A stretch of 64,000 nt of DNA, taken from the NCBI GenBank assembly GCA_014529385.2, contig CM043957.1:89242881-89306880 (forward strand), read 5' to 3'. The notes below the pieces were generated by a model, which was not told where the DNA came from, searched no databases, and saw only the letters and a program-made list of their open reading frames with translations. Source of the DNA: Adiantum capillus-veneris (lineage: Eukaryota; Streptophyta; Polypodiopsida; Polypodiales; Pteridaceae). A program made the position numbers and the translations under genes. This document shows, in pieces, positions 1 to 10,669 of the stretch. How positions within the stretch are numbered: position 1 is the stretch's first letter; every line of letters begins with the position of its first letter.

Positions 1-430
1 CATATAAGCATAGAAAGGGGGGTCATATTCTCTAAAATGAGTCGTATATAGGGGTTTTATCAAATTTGTGTGCTCGTAGGTGGCGTCCCATTTTGTATAT
101 AGAGTGAATCCCTCGGGGTAGCACGGGAGGACAGACAGCGAGCAGCAACTGAAGCCGCCCCATGTCTGCCCTCCATAGCGTAAGACTAAGATGAGTGACC
201 AAGGAAAACTGGATCGGTAACTCTACAGCACCGAAGCTCCGTTGGCACCGCGTGCAAGAAGGCCCTCCAAACCCTTGCATGAAGGAGGGTTGAACAAAGC
301 CCCGTGAGGGTAAGAGGCTAATACCCTATCATCCTTGTTGTATACAAGAAGGAAAGATAGCATACTTGTGTTAAAAAAGAAATCTAGAAGGAAGGAAAGC
401 CACAAACATCTAGGAAGTAGTTTCACCCTT
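1..430. other. No gene recognised; possible LTR remnant
   Basis: No convincing coding sequence is seen. Short reading frames on the minus strand lack any recognisable motif. The stretch contains TATA-like words (near 96-104) and sits upstream of a gag-like remnant, so it could be part of a decayed LTR. No partner LTR was found in the window, so this is only an inference. Confidence 0.25.
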
Positions 431-710
431 CCTTTTCACTCCTTAGAGCAAGACAAGTTTTCTTCCAAAATTCCTCTTTTTTCAAGAAAGAAACTTCACA
501 AGTGAACAAAAGCCTTCACAAAAACGACGAGTTTTTGTGAAGAATCAACGAAAGTGTTCTTACGAAGAACACAATGTGAAGCACTACAAATTCAGCAAGG
601 CGAGGATCGGATGCAATGCAAAAGTCGTCGAGCATAAAAAACACAACGACTTCAAGCTTTAAAAGGGAAAAGTTGATATTTTTTTCTCTCTATCTTAGCG
701 TGTGTTTACC

Positions 711-1105
711 ATGGCCGGTGAGGATATCCCACCTACACATACTTTTGATTTTGAGCACTCACATCAAAATCCGGCAACCACAGGTGCTGGCGACATTAAT
801 ATGCATGACTAAGAGATCATAATCTTGTAGATATGGTTAATTTCAAGACTTTGAAAAATCACCAAAGCGTAATGGAACACAACCTCTCTGCATTAAATGC
901 AAATGTTACAAAGCTTATTGAGCTACTATGAAATTTATGAATTCACAGATGGCTCAAGGAGCCCAAGTTGGCATGGTTCAAGGAACACAAGTTCGCACGA
1001 CTCAAGGAGTCCATGAGGCAAGTGCTTCAGAAGATGCAGAAGGTAGCAATGTATTATTGAAGAATCTCACCATTCCTGAGTTTCACGATGAAGAGCCACT
1101 ATAAA
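711..1105 (+). pseudogene. Decayed gag-like remnant of a Ty3/gypsy element
   Basis: A start at 711 in good context opens a frame beginning MAGEDIPPTH that stops after about 33 codons. Further on, around 940-1105, another frame carries a glutamine-rich repeat followed by LLKNLTIPEF, the kind of phrase that opens gag domains in plant gypsy elements (compare a target-sequence motif of the form N-x-P-x-F). Several stop codons interrupt it. Identification rests on these short phrases only. It may be the 5' part of the gypsy remnant whose pol pieces appear at 4525 and beyond. Confidence 0.35.
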
Positions 1106-1417
1106 ACTTGCAAAACGTTTACTGCGTCCCTTTACCGCATTTTGTAGAGAGAGATAGAGCAAAATGGGGTGTGCAAAGGAGAGAGAGGAGAGCGGGAAGG
1201 ATTTATTTTGTAAATTAAATATTATCGTGTATGTTATCGCAAATATTATCACGTAAATTACCTAGCATATTACCACGCATATTATCGCGTATATTACCTC
1301 AAAAAATTTCAAAAAGAAAGAGAGCGCGGTATGCCTCATTTTTTTTGCAGTATACCTTGCTCTTCTACTCCTATCGTCATCGCACCTGCAGCCGTATTCT
1401 CTCCCTCCCAAAGCTCA

Positions 1418-1456
1418 CATCTCTCTCTCTCTCCTTCTCTCCCTCCCAAAGCTCAC

Positions 1457-1519
<63 letters not shown>
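1418..1519. repeat. CT microsatellite
   Basis: A pyrimidine tract of mostly pure CT dinucleotides, preceded by a short direct repeat (CTCCCTCCCAAAGCTCACCT-like, at about 1407 and 1441). Apparent long serine/leucine reading frames across it are artefacts of the repeat. Confidence 0.9.
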
Positions 1520-1521
<2 letters not shown>

Positions 1522-1849
1522 TTTCTCTCCTTCACCGACACACACACACACATGCACACTCAATCTTTGGTGGAGCGCTTCATCACTTGACGATCATTGA
1601 GAGGAGAGGGCGAACCACAAGAGAGCTCCACATAAGAGGACCGCAAAAAGACTCGAATGCTACAGGAACACAAGAGGTAAGCTTCTACAAAATCCCCCCT
1701 CCCCATTGTCTTAAACACACACGCATACACACACATTAGAAAAGTTAGATTCAAAGATTTTGTACCTCTTTCATGTTTGGTGTAGGTGCTTCTTGCTTGC
1801 TCGATTGATCTCACTTTGCTTGTTTGATTGTTTGTTGTAGGCGTGTGGT

Positions 1850-2281
1850 GATAAGTTCGTAGATACTTGCTTGGTGTGTAATTAAGGAGAGAGAAAAAGG
1901 AGACAGAAAAAGAGAGATTAACATAAATTTAATGGTTAATGTTAATTAATGTTAAAGTAGAGATTAACGTAGATTTCATGATTAATGTTAAATAGATGTT
2001 TAAGTAGAGAGAGAAAAAGTCAAATTAAACATCACACCTACACATTAAACTTCTTGTATGTTTAATGTTACATTACTGTTAACTTAAAGTGAATTGATGT
2101 GTTAAAGATGTGTATGTTAAATTAGAGAAATAAAAATAGAGAGACAAAAAAAATATATTTAAAGATTAAGTATTAAACATTAGAAAAAAAAGTGATAGAG
2201 TATGATAAATTGTACTTAAGAAAAGGGTTTAGAGAGAAATTAGAGAGAGAAATATTCAATTTAGTGTATGTGAAATTAGAG

Positions 2282-2331
<50 letters not shown>

Positions 2332-2971
2332 GATTATAGCGAGGAGAAAAGAGATGAGAGAAGAGAAATTAGAGGGAGGAGAAGTGTTAAATAGTGTGGA
2401 TTGGATGAGAGAGAGAAGAAGAAAGATTAGAGAGAGGAAAAGAGAGATAGAGGTGTAGAGAGAGTGGAGATAGAGAGAAAGTAGGGAGAGATTGATAAAG
2501 ATTAGAGGGAGAAACAAAGATAGAGGGTGTAGAGAGTGTGTAGAGAGGGAGAGAGAGTAGATAAAGGGTATAGAGATAGAGATTACATGGAGAGAGAGTC
2601 AAGATTAGGGGATAGAGAGAGTAGAGAGAAGGTATCTAGATAGATATTAGGTAAAGAGTGGATAGATAAAGTCAGGATTTATAAAGAGATTAGAGTGTAG
2701 AGAGATGTACATAGATTAGATAGATTGGGACTAAAGATTATGTAGATTAGGTAGAGAGGGAGAATACATAGAGAGTAGCAATAGAGAGAGTTGAGATTAG
2801 GGGATAGAGAGAGTAGAGAGAGCGTAGATATACAGATTAGATAGATAAGGTTAGGATTTAGAAAAAAATTAAGGTGTAGAGAGAAGTGTGGATAGAGTAG
2901 ATAGAGAGAATTTAGAGATTAAATAGATTAGGTAGAGAGTACGTAGAGAAGGTGTAAAGATAGATATTAGG

Positions 2972-3014
<43 letters not shown>

Positions 3015-3770
3015 GGATAGAGTTTAGGACGTAGAGGGAGAGTAGAGAGAGGTTAGGATGTAGATAGATAGAGTAGATAGAGAGAGAGGATACATAGAGT
3101 GTAGAGATAGATAGAGAGACTAGAGAGAGTGTAGAGACTTACCTCTATTTAGCGCTCTCTCTATGTTTAGAAGGTAGAGAGTCCGAGGTTAAATATAGAG
3201 ATTAGGTATAGAGTAACAGATAAGATTATGATTTAGAAAGAGATCAGAGAGGTGTAGATAGAGTAGATAGAGATGGTGTAGAGTTTAGGTAGACTAGGTA
3301 GAGAGGAAGGATACGTAGAGAGTGTAGATAGATAAGGTTGGGATTTAGGAAAATATTAGGGTCTAGAGAGAGGTGTTGATAGAGTAGATAGAGGGAGTAC
3401 AGAGGGTGTAGATAGAGAGATGGAGGATGCATAGATCATAGAGATAGATAGAGGGACTAGAGAGAGTGTGGAGGTTTACCTCTATTTAGCGTTCTCTCTA
3501 TGTTTAGAGGGTAGAGAGAGGATAGATATAGAGATTATATGGATAAGATTAAGATTTAGGAAGAGACAAGCGTGTAGAGAGAGAGGTGTGGATAGAGGAG
3601 ATAGAGAGGGTGTAGAGTTTAGGTAAATTAAGTAGAGAAGGAGGATAGTGTAGATAGAGATTAAGTCGAGGGTAGATAGATAAAGTTAGGATTTAGGAAG
3701 AGATTAGGGTTTAGAGAGAGGTGTAGATGGAGTAGATAGAGAGGATGTAGAGATTAGATAGAGTGTTAAT
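1850..3770. repeat. Purine-rich imperfect satellite (TAGAGAGA-type)
   Basis: About 1.9 kb of almost pure A/G with scattered T, built from variants of TAGATAGAGAG and GTGTAGAGA. It includes pure GA runs near 2288-2327 and 2972-3013. A distinctive pyrimidine-containing phrase (ACCTCTATTTAGC, then TCTCTCTATG) occurs at 3141 and again at 3478. This gives a 337-bp higher-order period, so part of the tract is a larger tandem duplication rather than simple slippage. No gene is present. Confidence 0.85.
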
Positions 3771-4090
3771 ACAACCTTGTCCTCCCAACCAACACTGCCT
3801 TGCATACACATCTAATCATTCGTATGATTTTGACTTTGTTGAAGCTACCCACAACCCCAACTTTATCAGACTAGCCCAACCTCGACTTTGCCCGAGCTGC
3901 CCTCAACTCTCAGACTCGTCTTGAGCACCAACTTTGACTCTATTCGAGTTGCCCGTGACTCTCTAGCAGTGATGCTTTGAGTCTCTTCATAGGAAGCATG
4001 TGCCCATCATGGCCACTTGAGCCTGATCTCAAGGCAAGTCTACATTTTCTGGGGTCGTGGAAACACCCCCAAAGACAAACAACTTAACAC
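3771..4090. other. Non-coding linker, nothing recognised
   Basis: Unique-looking sequence between the purine satellite and the coiled-coil repeat. It contains imperfect repeats of CAACTTTGACT/GAGTTGCCC words. No reading frame of interest is seen on either strand. Confidence 0.4.
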
Positions 4091-4093
4091 ATA

Positions 4094-4540
4094 GGTCTTC
4101 AAAATGAAATCGAGAAGCTTCGCAAGGAGAATGAGGAGCTGAAGCATAAACTCGTCACCATCGAGGCTCGACTCACCATAGTGGAGAACCACAAAAAGGA
4201 AGAGATGGAAATCAAGCTCAATAACACTAAGGTGGAAGTAGATACCACCTTCACAAATGAGGTCAAAACCCAAGTGTAGGACATCATCATTCGTAACGTT
4301 GAAGAATGTGTAGTGTCCACGCTACATGAACGACAATGCCAAGAGGATATCTCCCTCAATGTTCGCATTGGTAGGCTTCCAAGTGACTGGAAAGAGAAGG
4401 GGGACCTTAAGCCCAATAACACAAAGGTGGAAGTAGATAGCACCCTCACAAAGGAGGTCAAAACCCAAGTGTAAGGTATCATCTTTGGTAAGGTTGAAGA
4501 TTATGTAGTGTCCATGCTTGGTGAATGACAATGCCAAGAT
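4094..4540 (+). repeat. Two copies of a 200-bp coiled-coil-coding unit
   Basis: The frame from 4094 to 4279 encodes a charged heptad-like helix (LQNEIEKLRKENEELKHKL, then more E/K-rich sequence) and ends in a TAG. The stretch from about 4209 to 4340 is repeated with roughly 85-90 percent identity at about 4412 to 4535, including the AAGGTGGAAGTAGATA word and the stop. It resembles the coiled-coil linker found between gag and pol of some plant gypsy elements, and lies directly before pol-like sequence. Probably a decayed, internally duplicated part of that element. Confidence 0.45.
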
Positions 4541-5556
4541 GCTACTTGCTACCAAAACCTTTTGTAATTCTCACTGCAAAAAAATTGTTTCCTTGGGTGT
4601 CATCTCAAATGAATCTTAGTACTAGGATCTCAAAGTGGATTACGGACTTGCAAGAGTTCCAATACTCTTTCAAGGTAGAAGATATTGTGCGTGCACAGGG
4701 ATTCTCACTTATAGGGTACATGAGAAGGAGATTAAGGTCAGTGCATGAAGTAAAGACACTACCATTGCCACCACCAAAAAGTATTCCTAATGCTTTTACC
4801 TTGTTCTTTGATGGTGCTTTTCGATGAGCCACTGGAAAAGCAAGGGGAGGGCTAGTGTTGCTCAACCCAAGTGGAGAGGTGTTCATGAAAGACAAGTCAA
4901 TCTACCAGGTTCAACTAGCAACAATGAAGCAGAGTATGACATATTACTTCATGGTTTGAAGATGTGTGCATTAGTCAAAGTATACAACGTCTCATGGTAA
5001 AGGGGAATGCACTTCTCATTGTGAAGCAAATCTTAGGCATTTGGGCATGCAAGAGTGAAAGCTAAGGACAAAGGTTCATGTCATCCATAGGTTAATCAAT
5101 TTGAAGAAGTGTAATTGTATCATTTCCTAGGAAACAGAATGAAGATGTTGATTTACTTGCACAACAAGCAGTCACATGTGTTGAGAAAGAAGTGTAGGTC
5201 ATCATGGTGGTAGCAGCTGTCAAGCAACCGAGATACCAGGGATTGGAGTCATTGGCTCCCATTATTGGCTACATTTTGGAGGGCGAGTTTCCACAAGACT
5301 TCACAAAAGCTCAAAAGAGGAGATTCATGAAGAAGACAAGTATCTATCTCTTCCTAGAAGGCTCCCTCTATCAAAGAGGGAAGGATCAGGTGTACCGAAG
5401 AGTACCAACTATCGAGGAAATTCCAACCATTATAAAAGGTTTGCATGAGGAGGTGTGTGGTGGTCATTTTGCCCAAGCGTTAACTGTGAAGAAGATTTTT
5501 CTTGCGGGGTATGTTTGACCAAGCCTGCATGTGGATGTCCAGCATTGGTGTAAAAG
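4525..5556 (+). pseudogene. Ty3/gypsy RNase H and integrase zinc-motif fragment
   Basis: The frame at 4525-4827 resembles the end of reverse transcriptase/RNase H (LLPKPFVILTAKK, KWITDLQEF) and then a plant-type RNase H beginning FTLFFDGAFR, after which it stops. The frame at 5204-5518 has the usual integrase approach sequence: GSLYQRGKDQVYRRVP, HEEVCGGHFA and AGYV, the histidine part of the HHCC zinc-binding domain. After one stop, the sequence continues HVDVQHWCKS up to 5556, where the DNA transposon begins. Stop codons and missing reverse-transcriptase motifs mark it as dead. Confidence 0.75.
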
Positions 5557-5580
5557 CATTAGGAAAAAAATGGACTCTCC
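5557..5580 (+). repeat. Left terminal inverted repeat of the DNA transposon
   Basis: Begins CATTAGGAAAAAAATGG. It is matched by the reverse complement of 20554-20577 with two mismatches, and by the left end of the second copy at 32361. In the second copy, similarity continues about 30 bp further (TGTAAGGATCCCTAATTT-like). Confidence 0.85.
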
Positions 5581-6198
5581 ATGGCCGGCCTTGTAAGAAT
5601 CCCTAATTTAAAGGAAGCCTGCCAAGATTAAGGGGGACAAAGGCTTTGAATGGGGCTATTTTGGTAGGGTCTCCTCCACCTTTGACCCCTAAAAAGGTAG
5701 GGGGAAGAGGGGGGGGGGGGGGGGGTAACCATTTAAAAAGTAGGGAAGGGGAGGGTAAACCATTTGAAAAGTAGGGGGGTAGGGGGTCTTCTCTCTCTAC
5801 CTTTTTGGCCAACTTGTAAGTGGCCTCTTAACTCTCCCATGCCACCTAAGCAAATCCGTGGGTCAAAGAGGTCAAAAAAATGACTTTTTTCAAAAAAATT
5901 CAAAAAAACTCTATTCCCCCCTAAAAAGTACCCCCAACATATACACATGATAAAAAAAAGATTTTTAAGTTAAATTACTCAAAATTCAACATTTTTTGAC
6001 TCCCTCCAAACTTTTAGAAAATTCCCTCCAAAATTGAAAACTCTCTCTCCTAATCTAAGCTCCTCTCCTACACCCATCCCCCTTGCACCTGCACCTGCTG
6101 CTGTACCTACGCACCCATCTCTCCATCCTTCAAGCTCCATCTCTCCATCCTACAAGCTCTATCTCTCCATCCTTCAAGCTCCATCTCTCCATCCTACA
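5581..6198 (+). promoter_or_regulatory. Transposon 5' leader with G-run and 22-bp repeats
   Basis: Non-coding leader of the DDE-like gene. It contains a run of about 19 G at 5709-5727, several AAGTAGGGGGG-type words, and from about 6110 to 6198 four copies of a roughly 22-bp unit (CATCTCTCCATCCTACAAGC and variants) that end exactly at the start codon. The corresponding leader of the second copy (32412-33043) has the same kind of GGGGATAAAGTAGGAGAG words. This suggests the leader is a conserved part of the element, perhaps its promoter. Confidence 0.5.
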
Positions 6199-9107
6199 AT
6201 GCCTCTTGACGACGTGACCAATGTCCCAGCAAGCTCTTCACGCGGTAGGTCTCCAGGGCTTTTCCTACGCCTACCTCAAGAGTATGTTCCGACAAAGAAA
6301 ACATGCTTGGGTACATTACCTTCAGCCAACGAACGCCGCGCTCAAGGGGAGGAGAATGTGGATCTCTGGACAGACGGATGCTTGTATCCAAAGGATCCTT
6401 CTCTCAATGTTCATCCGTCTTTTACAAACATTCCATCACTGTTGCAATACGTTGGAAATGGAGAGCAAGGTTTGTTGGGCTACTGCAAGAGACTCAACAA
6501 ACACGAGATTGCGCGGTCCAAGATCTACTTGCGTCATTGGCAGTTGCTCAATGGGAGTTTCCACAATCTTCAAGCTCAGATGCAAACAGCTACTAGTGCG
6601 CTTGGGGAAGCAAAGAGCACCATCACAACCAAGGAAAATGTAATTAAAAAGCTTGAGGATACTCTTTCACACATGAAGAGTACTGCCATGGGAGGTAGGG
6701 TGAGGAAACGAGAGTTGTCCGAAATTCAGACTCTTGCACCACGTGGAGGTGCAAGAAAACGAAGGGTGACAGCTATGAGGTAACATGTTCTATCCCTCAT
6801 GTTGTTTAAGTTTAATATGGCTCATCATTGTTGTTTTGGGCAATAGGAACTTCGTCCAAGAAACGTGCGGCGGCGAGAATGCGTCAGCTAGGGCTACTTT
6901 ACTTCATTCTTGTTTCAACAAAGAGGATTTTATTGGGATGCTTGATGCTCCAGAGGCAAAACACTTGAAAGACGCAATCACTAAGAGAGTTCTTAGAGAT
7001 TTTTCTAATATTGTCACTGATCTAGATGTTCAGGATATTTGTGATGCTATTGGGATTAGTACCAAGGGCTATCAAGCAATACATCAAGTGTTAAAAGATG
7101 CATTAAGAAGTCGAGGAGTCACAGAAAACCTATTCCCACTTCCTCACAGAGTGCAGATCGCCAAGAAGGTGTCAAATGAAGATGTTGTTCACCGATTAGG
7201 GGACTACTTGTATATTGAAGACACGATGCCTCTTCAGCCTCTCCGTAGCAAATCACAAGGAAGGAAGGGCCGCGGGAAGGGAAGCGGTGCTGTTTCTAAC
7301 AGTGTGTTGCGGACTGAAGGGTTTGTTTACACCAAATTCAACAATATCTTTGTGGACTTGATACGATTGCAGCAGTCCATGGCTGTTTTCTACAATTTGA
7401 GTGATGCAGGTTAGTTTAGAGTTGCCTACATGCTCTATGATGTGTCATAACATGCATTCTGAGGCTTTATGTTGTTGGAAGTTCTTGAAGGCAAGCTTGT
7501 GTTCATGCTGAAGTTGGATGAGTGTGTAATTGTTAAAGGGAGAAAGTTGGAGAGAACGAGCATCACGCTTATGAATGAAGCCCTAGCTTATGCCAAGCAA
7601 TCTTGCAGTTCGAGTGAAGCGACAAAGCCCTCTTTTAGTGTGCAATCAGAGAAGGATATATGGTGGCTTGGTGCAATTGAAGTTTCGAAAGAGACACATG
7701 AAGTCCTTGCATGGAATTTCAGTAGAATCCCATGGGTCACAGAGGTCATTAAAGCTCAAATAAACGGTGAGAATCTCATGGTTCCAGGACGTGGGGAGTT
7801 TGATTTTGAATGGCATTTAGGTGGTGATCTAAAGACCATAAAGTGCATGCTTGGATGCAAACAAGGTGCAAATTCTTTACTTCCTTTTCCATTCTGTACA
7901 AAAGGGCACAAGACAAGTCGAGCAACTCAAGTGGAAGGTCAGGACGATGATAATGATGACCATATAAATAGGGGGTGGCAAAGTTCGGTTCTTTCATGTG
8001 ATATGTTGCAGGTGCCCAATAGGGATAGCAAAGATCCTGGGTGGAACCCCATAATTCCCTTCTCCCTCAACAATGTTCACTTTTGCACATTGCATGCGTT
8101 TATGCGAATATTTGATAGGATCTTAAAGCATCACATTGATTATGCTTTCACAATGAAGCCCCTTCAATGGTCAAAAGACTCCTTGCAGGGAGTGGAGACG
8201 CTCCTTAATGAGATTGGATGTCACCGATCAAGGGTGAACATTGTAGCAGAGACTTGTAGGGAGAAGACATATGAGGTGGCACAGAAGGTTTCCATGAATG
8301 GAGCCAAAGCACGTCGATTTTTCAAGAAGATGTCAAAGTCTCCAATGAAGGTATCCAAGGCAAGTGTCGATCTAGCAAGTGAGAAGCGGTGGGAGTTGTG
8401 GAAAGATTTGTGTTCATGCACGACGGACAAAGATCCCAATGTGGAGGTTGCTAACCAACGCAAGCTAGTATGGTCATCCTTTCAAAAGGTTGTGCAATTG
8501 ATGAATCTTTCAAGCACCACCATTGAGCAGCGAGAGGAGTTCAAGAAGGTGCTTTATGAATTCACAAAGGCCGCTAAGGACGGATGGTCTGAAAGCAGAT
8601 TACACACTACATGGTTTTTTTTAACGGACTTAATACATATGCAATGTTTGAAAATGTAACTTTTCTATTCGCTTATCTCCTTTTTGGTTGTTTTAGCACA
8701 TTCTCTATGCGCATGGTGCATACTTCATGGACCGCTATGGTTCGCTTGATATATGGAGTACACAAGGCATGGAGAAGTCCCACTATCGAGCAAAAGGAGT
8801 CTACTTCAAGAATACTTGGCATGGTGGTGGTAGTTCACACTCCAACTACCTCCAAGAGATGTTTAATTGGTTTTTTAGGCACACCTTTGGGAGAACTCGT
8901 ACTATTGAGAAAGTAAGAGAATCGATGTTAGCAAAGCAGTTACGCAACGCTTCCCATACTGCAGCATCCGAGAAGTGGAAACGCTCGCGAGCGTCCCTCG
9001 GCCACGAAGCTTGGTGTGCAACTAAATATCAAAAAGGCAGCGTTTGGGCGTCGCGTCAGCCGCCGCATGATCCTGGTTTAGTTGTTCAATTCAATTGCTT
9101 TATTTGA
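6199..9107 (+). CDS. Four-exon DDE transposase-like protein (copy 1)
   Basis: Exons read 6199-6779, 6847-7409, 7482-8613 and 8697-9107, with GT-AG borders; the comparison with copy 2 (33044-35903) supports them. The start MPLDDVTN aligns with MSLRDITN of copy 2. Exon 1 carries an NVDLW phrase, YPKDP and a coiled coil. Exon 2 has a helix-turn-helix-like region (CDAIGISTKGYQAI, ENLFPLPHRVQIAKK). Candidate catalytic residues, conserved in both copies, are Asp at 7517 (LKLDEC), Asp at 7826 (LGGDLKTIKC) and Glu at 8772 (STQGMEKSHYRAKG). From memory, uncharacterised transposase-like proteins of invertebrates have a similar GGDLK...C-x2-C...QG-x-EK layout; this is recollection, not a search. Odd points: relative to copy 2 there is a 1-bp deletion near 8602 and a weak donor (GTTTTT) at 8614, and the C-x2-C after GGDLK is lost, so this copy may be inactive. 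Confidence 0.7.
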
Positions 9108-9154
9108 GTTTCACTCAATTGGTCGCATAGTGTGAAAGGGCCCAAATCTCAAAA

Positions 9155-9211
9155 AAACCTATTTAAAGGTTGAAGGGGCTCATTTTGTCATCTTCCCTAC
9201 TAGGTGCAACC
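9155..9211 (+). promoter_or_regulatory. Likely core promoter of the H3-like gene
   Basis: A TATA-like word (CTATTTAAAGG, about 9159-9169) lies about 45 bp before the ATG at 9212. The ATG has an excellent context (CAACCATGG). Only about 105 bp separate this gene from the DDE-like gene. Confidence 0.45.
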
Positions 9212-10075
9212 ATGGCACGAACAAAACAAACGGCTAGGATTGCATATCCAGAGAGGCCGGATGGCCAACGACTCAAAGGTATAGTAACAGAAGCTGGAAC
9301 TTCACAAGCTCAAGGTGAAGTCCACACAGAAGAAGCTGGAGCTTCAAATCAGCATGGCCAGTCCTCTACAATAGCAAAAGAGAGACGAAAGCATCGTCTT
9401 GTTGTCTATTCATCGGACTCCAACGATTCTGATGGCAACAGGGAGGATGAGAGTGACCAGGGCAAAGAAACAAACAGCCAAAAGCAGCCGTCAGAAGGCT
9501 CCGAAGAGACACAAACGGATGAAGATGCCCCATGGGTTGGCGTCCAAATACAAACTTATCAGGCTCACATGTCTATTGGGGGTAAGACACTTCCTAAAGG
9601 GAGTGGACCTACACCATCACATCCGGTCGATAGTGAAGAGCACGAATCAGATGGAGAGTGGGTGGAATCCGATTATGAGGTGTTGGAAGTGCCTGTGCAG
9701 AAAAAAAAGAGAAAGAGCATTGTCTACAAGAAGAGGAAGCAAGCTACCCCGACTCGTGCCAAAAATGCACCTCCACGTTGACCTCAAAAGGTACGAAAGC
9801 GCAGCCGTGCTTTTGCGGAGATTCGACACTATCAAAAGAGCACCGAGATCTTGATTCGGAGGGCTCCTTTTGCAAGGCTATGCAGGGAGGTTTTGCAATT
9901 GTACAACACTCAGTTTCGGATGGGTGCCGTGGCCATAGAGGCAGTCCAAGAGGCAGTAGAGTAATATTTAACTGGCATATTCGAGGATTCTAACCTCTGT
10001 GCCATCCATGCAAAGCGTGTAACCATTATGCCCAAGGATATGCAGCTTGCTCGCCGTTTGCGCCATGAGGAGTAG
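9212..10075 (+). pseudogene. Histone H3-like protein, H3 N-terminus mimic plus H3 fold, two in-frame stops
   Basis: The protein starts MARTKQTAR, identical to residues 1-8 of histone H3 after Met removal, then diverges (IAYPERP). A 189-codon tail follows, rich in Ser/Glu/Asp and ending in basic KKKRKSIVYKKRK. After a TGA at 9779-9781, the same frame continues directly into an H3 fold: [46 protein letters not shown], and ends LARRLRHEE at a TAG (10073). A TAA at 9962-9964 replaces the usual Ala of EASEAYL. The TGA could come from CGA by one CpG transition. H3 Lys4 is kept, but Lys9-Ser10 is replaced by Ile-Ala. Loop 1 has the canonical H3 length, unlike plant CENH3. Plant H3 proteins are about 136 residues; this would be about 285. 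It is clearly a divergent H3 inside the transposon, apparently inactivated. Confidence 0.88.
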
Positions 10076-10120
10076 CTTGTAATTAGGCATCAACCTTTTT
10101 GTATTTACGGAACTCCAAGA

Positions 10121-10236
10121 TTGGGAAGAATTTGAATACAAGCGTCTTTTGATTCTATATCCCACTCTGTGCATTGTATTGGGAAGAATTTGAATATAAG
10201 CGTCTTTTATTGTATACCCCAGTGCGCATTATATTG
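10121..10236. repeat. 58-bp tandem duplication
   Basis: Two adjacent copies starting TTGGGAAGAATTTGAATA (10121 and 10179), each followed by AAGCGTCTTTT and a GTGC(A)ATTRTATTG end. They lie just after the H3-like gene. Confidence 0.8.
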
Positions 10237-10455
10237 TTTTAATTTTGCACCATGCAATGTAGCAGTGGTTCAAGTTTTGTTTACCTTCTATTGTATGTAT
10301 GTAGCCATTAGCTTGTTATTGTGAAAAATTGCCTACGTTTAGCACCTTGGCTAAGTGGGGCATGCACTTCCTGATGTATCCATGCTATGTGACTCACTAT
10401 TGCATGGAAAAAACATCTACAAAGTGTTCAAAATGGCTTGGAATGCCCCCAAGTT

Positions 10456-10529
10456 GGCTGCCACAAGGGCGCGCATTTGGGGCTTCCAAAGGCCTATGGA
10501 TGGACATAATGCGCGCCCTTGTGGCAGCC
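10456..10529. repeat. Perfect 22-bp inverted repeat with GC-rich stem
   Basis: Arm GGCTGCCACAAGGGCGCGCA plus TT at 10456-10477 is perfectly complementary to 10508-10529, with a 30-nt loop. A related hairpin lies at 11024-11093. Both fall between the convergent H3-like gene and the minus-strand gene. Confidence 0.85.
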
Positions 10530-10669
10530 TCTCCTAGTGCTTTGCTGACACTCTCCAGTGGTTTCCAGACAATTTTGACAAGCAATAAGTATGTTTTGTT
10601 TGCTTCAATGCTTCAATTAGCATAGATGCTGCTGGTATTCATCCCCGCTTAGTCCATGTCAGTCCTAAA

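Noticed and set aside
32-426. Two minus-strand frames at the left edge
   Set aside because: No motifs, overlapping frames and no supporting context.
6199-9107. Assignment to the KDZ, CACTA, hAT or MULE superfamily
   Set aside because: The termini, the short or absent duplication and the motif wording do not match these families as I know them, so the superfamily is left open.
9779-9791. A tiny intron removing the TGA in the H3-like gene
   Set aside because: The only GT...AG span here is about 14 nt, far below a workable plant intron, and the frame is already correct without splicing. Stop-codon readthrough has no visible signal either.
9212-10075. Centromeric histone CENH3
   Set aside because: The fold keeps the canonical H3 loop-1 length and the RVTIMPKD ending, and the tail starts ARTKQTAR. 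Plant CENH3 normally has a longer loop 1 and a different N-terminus.
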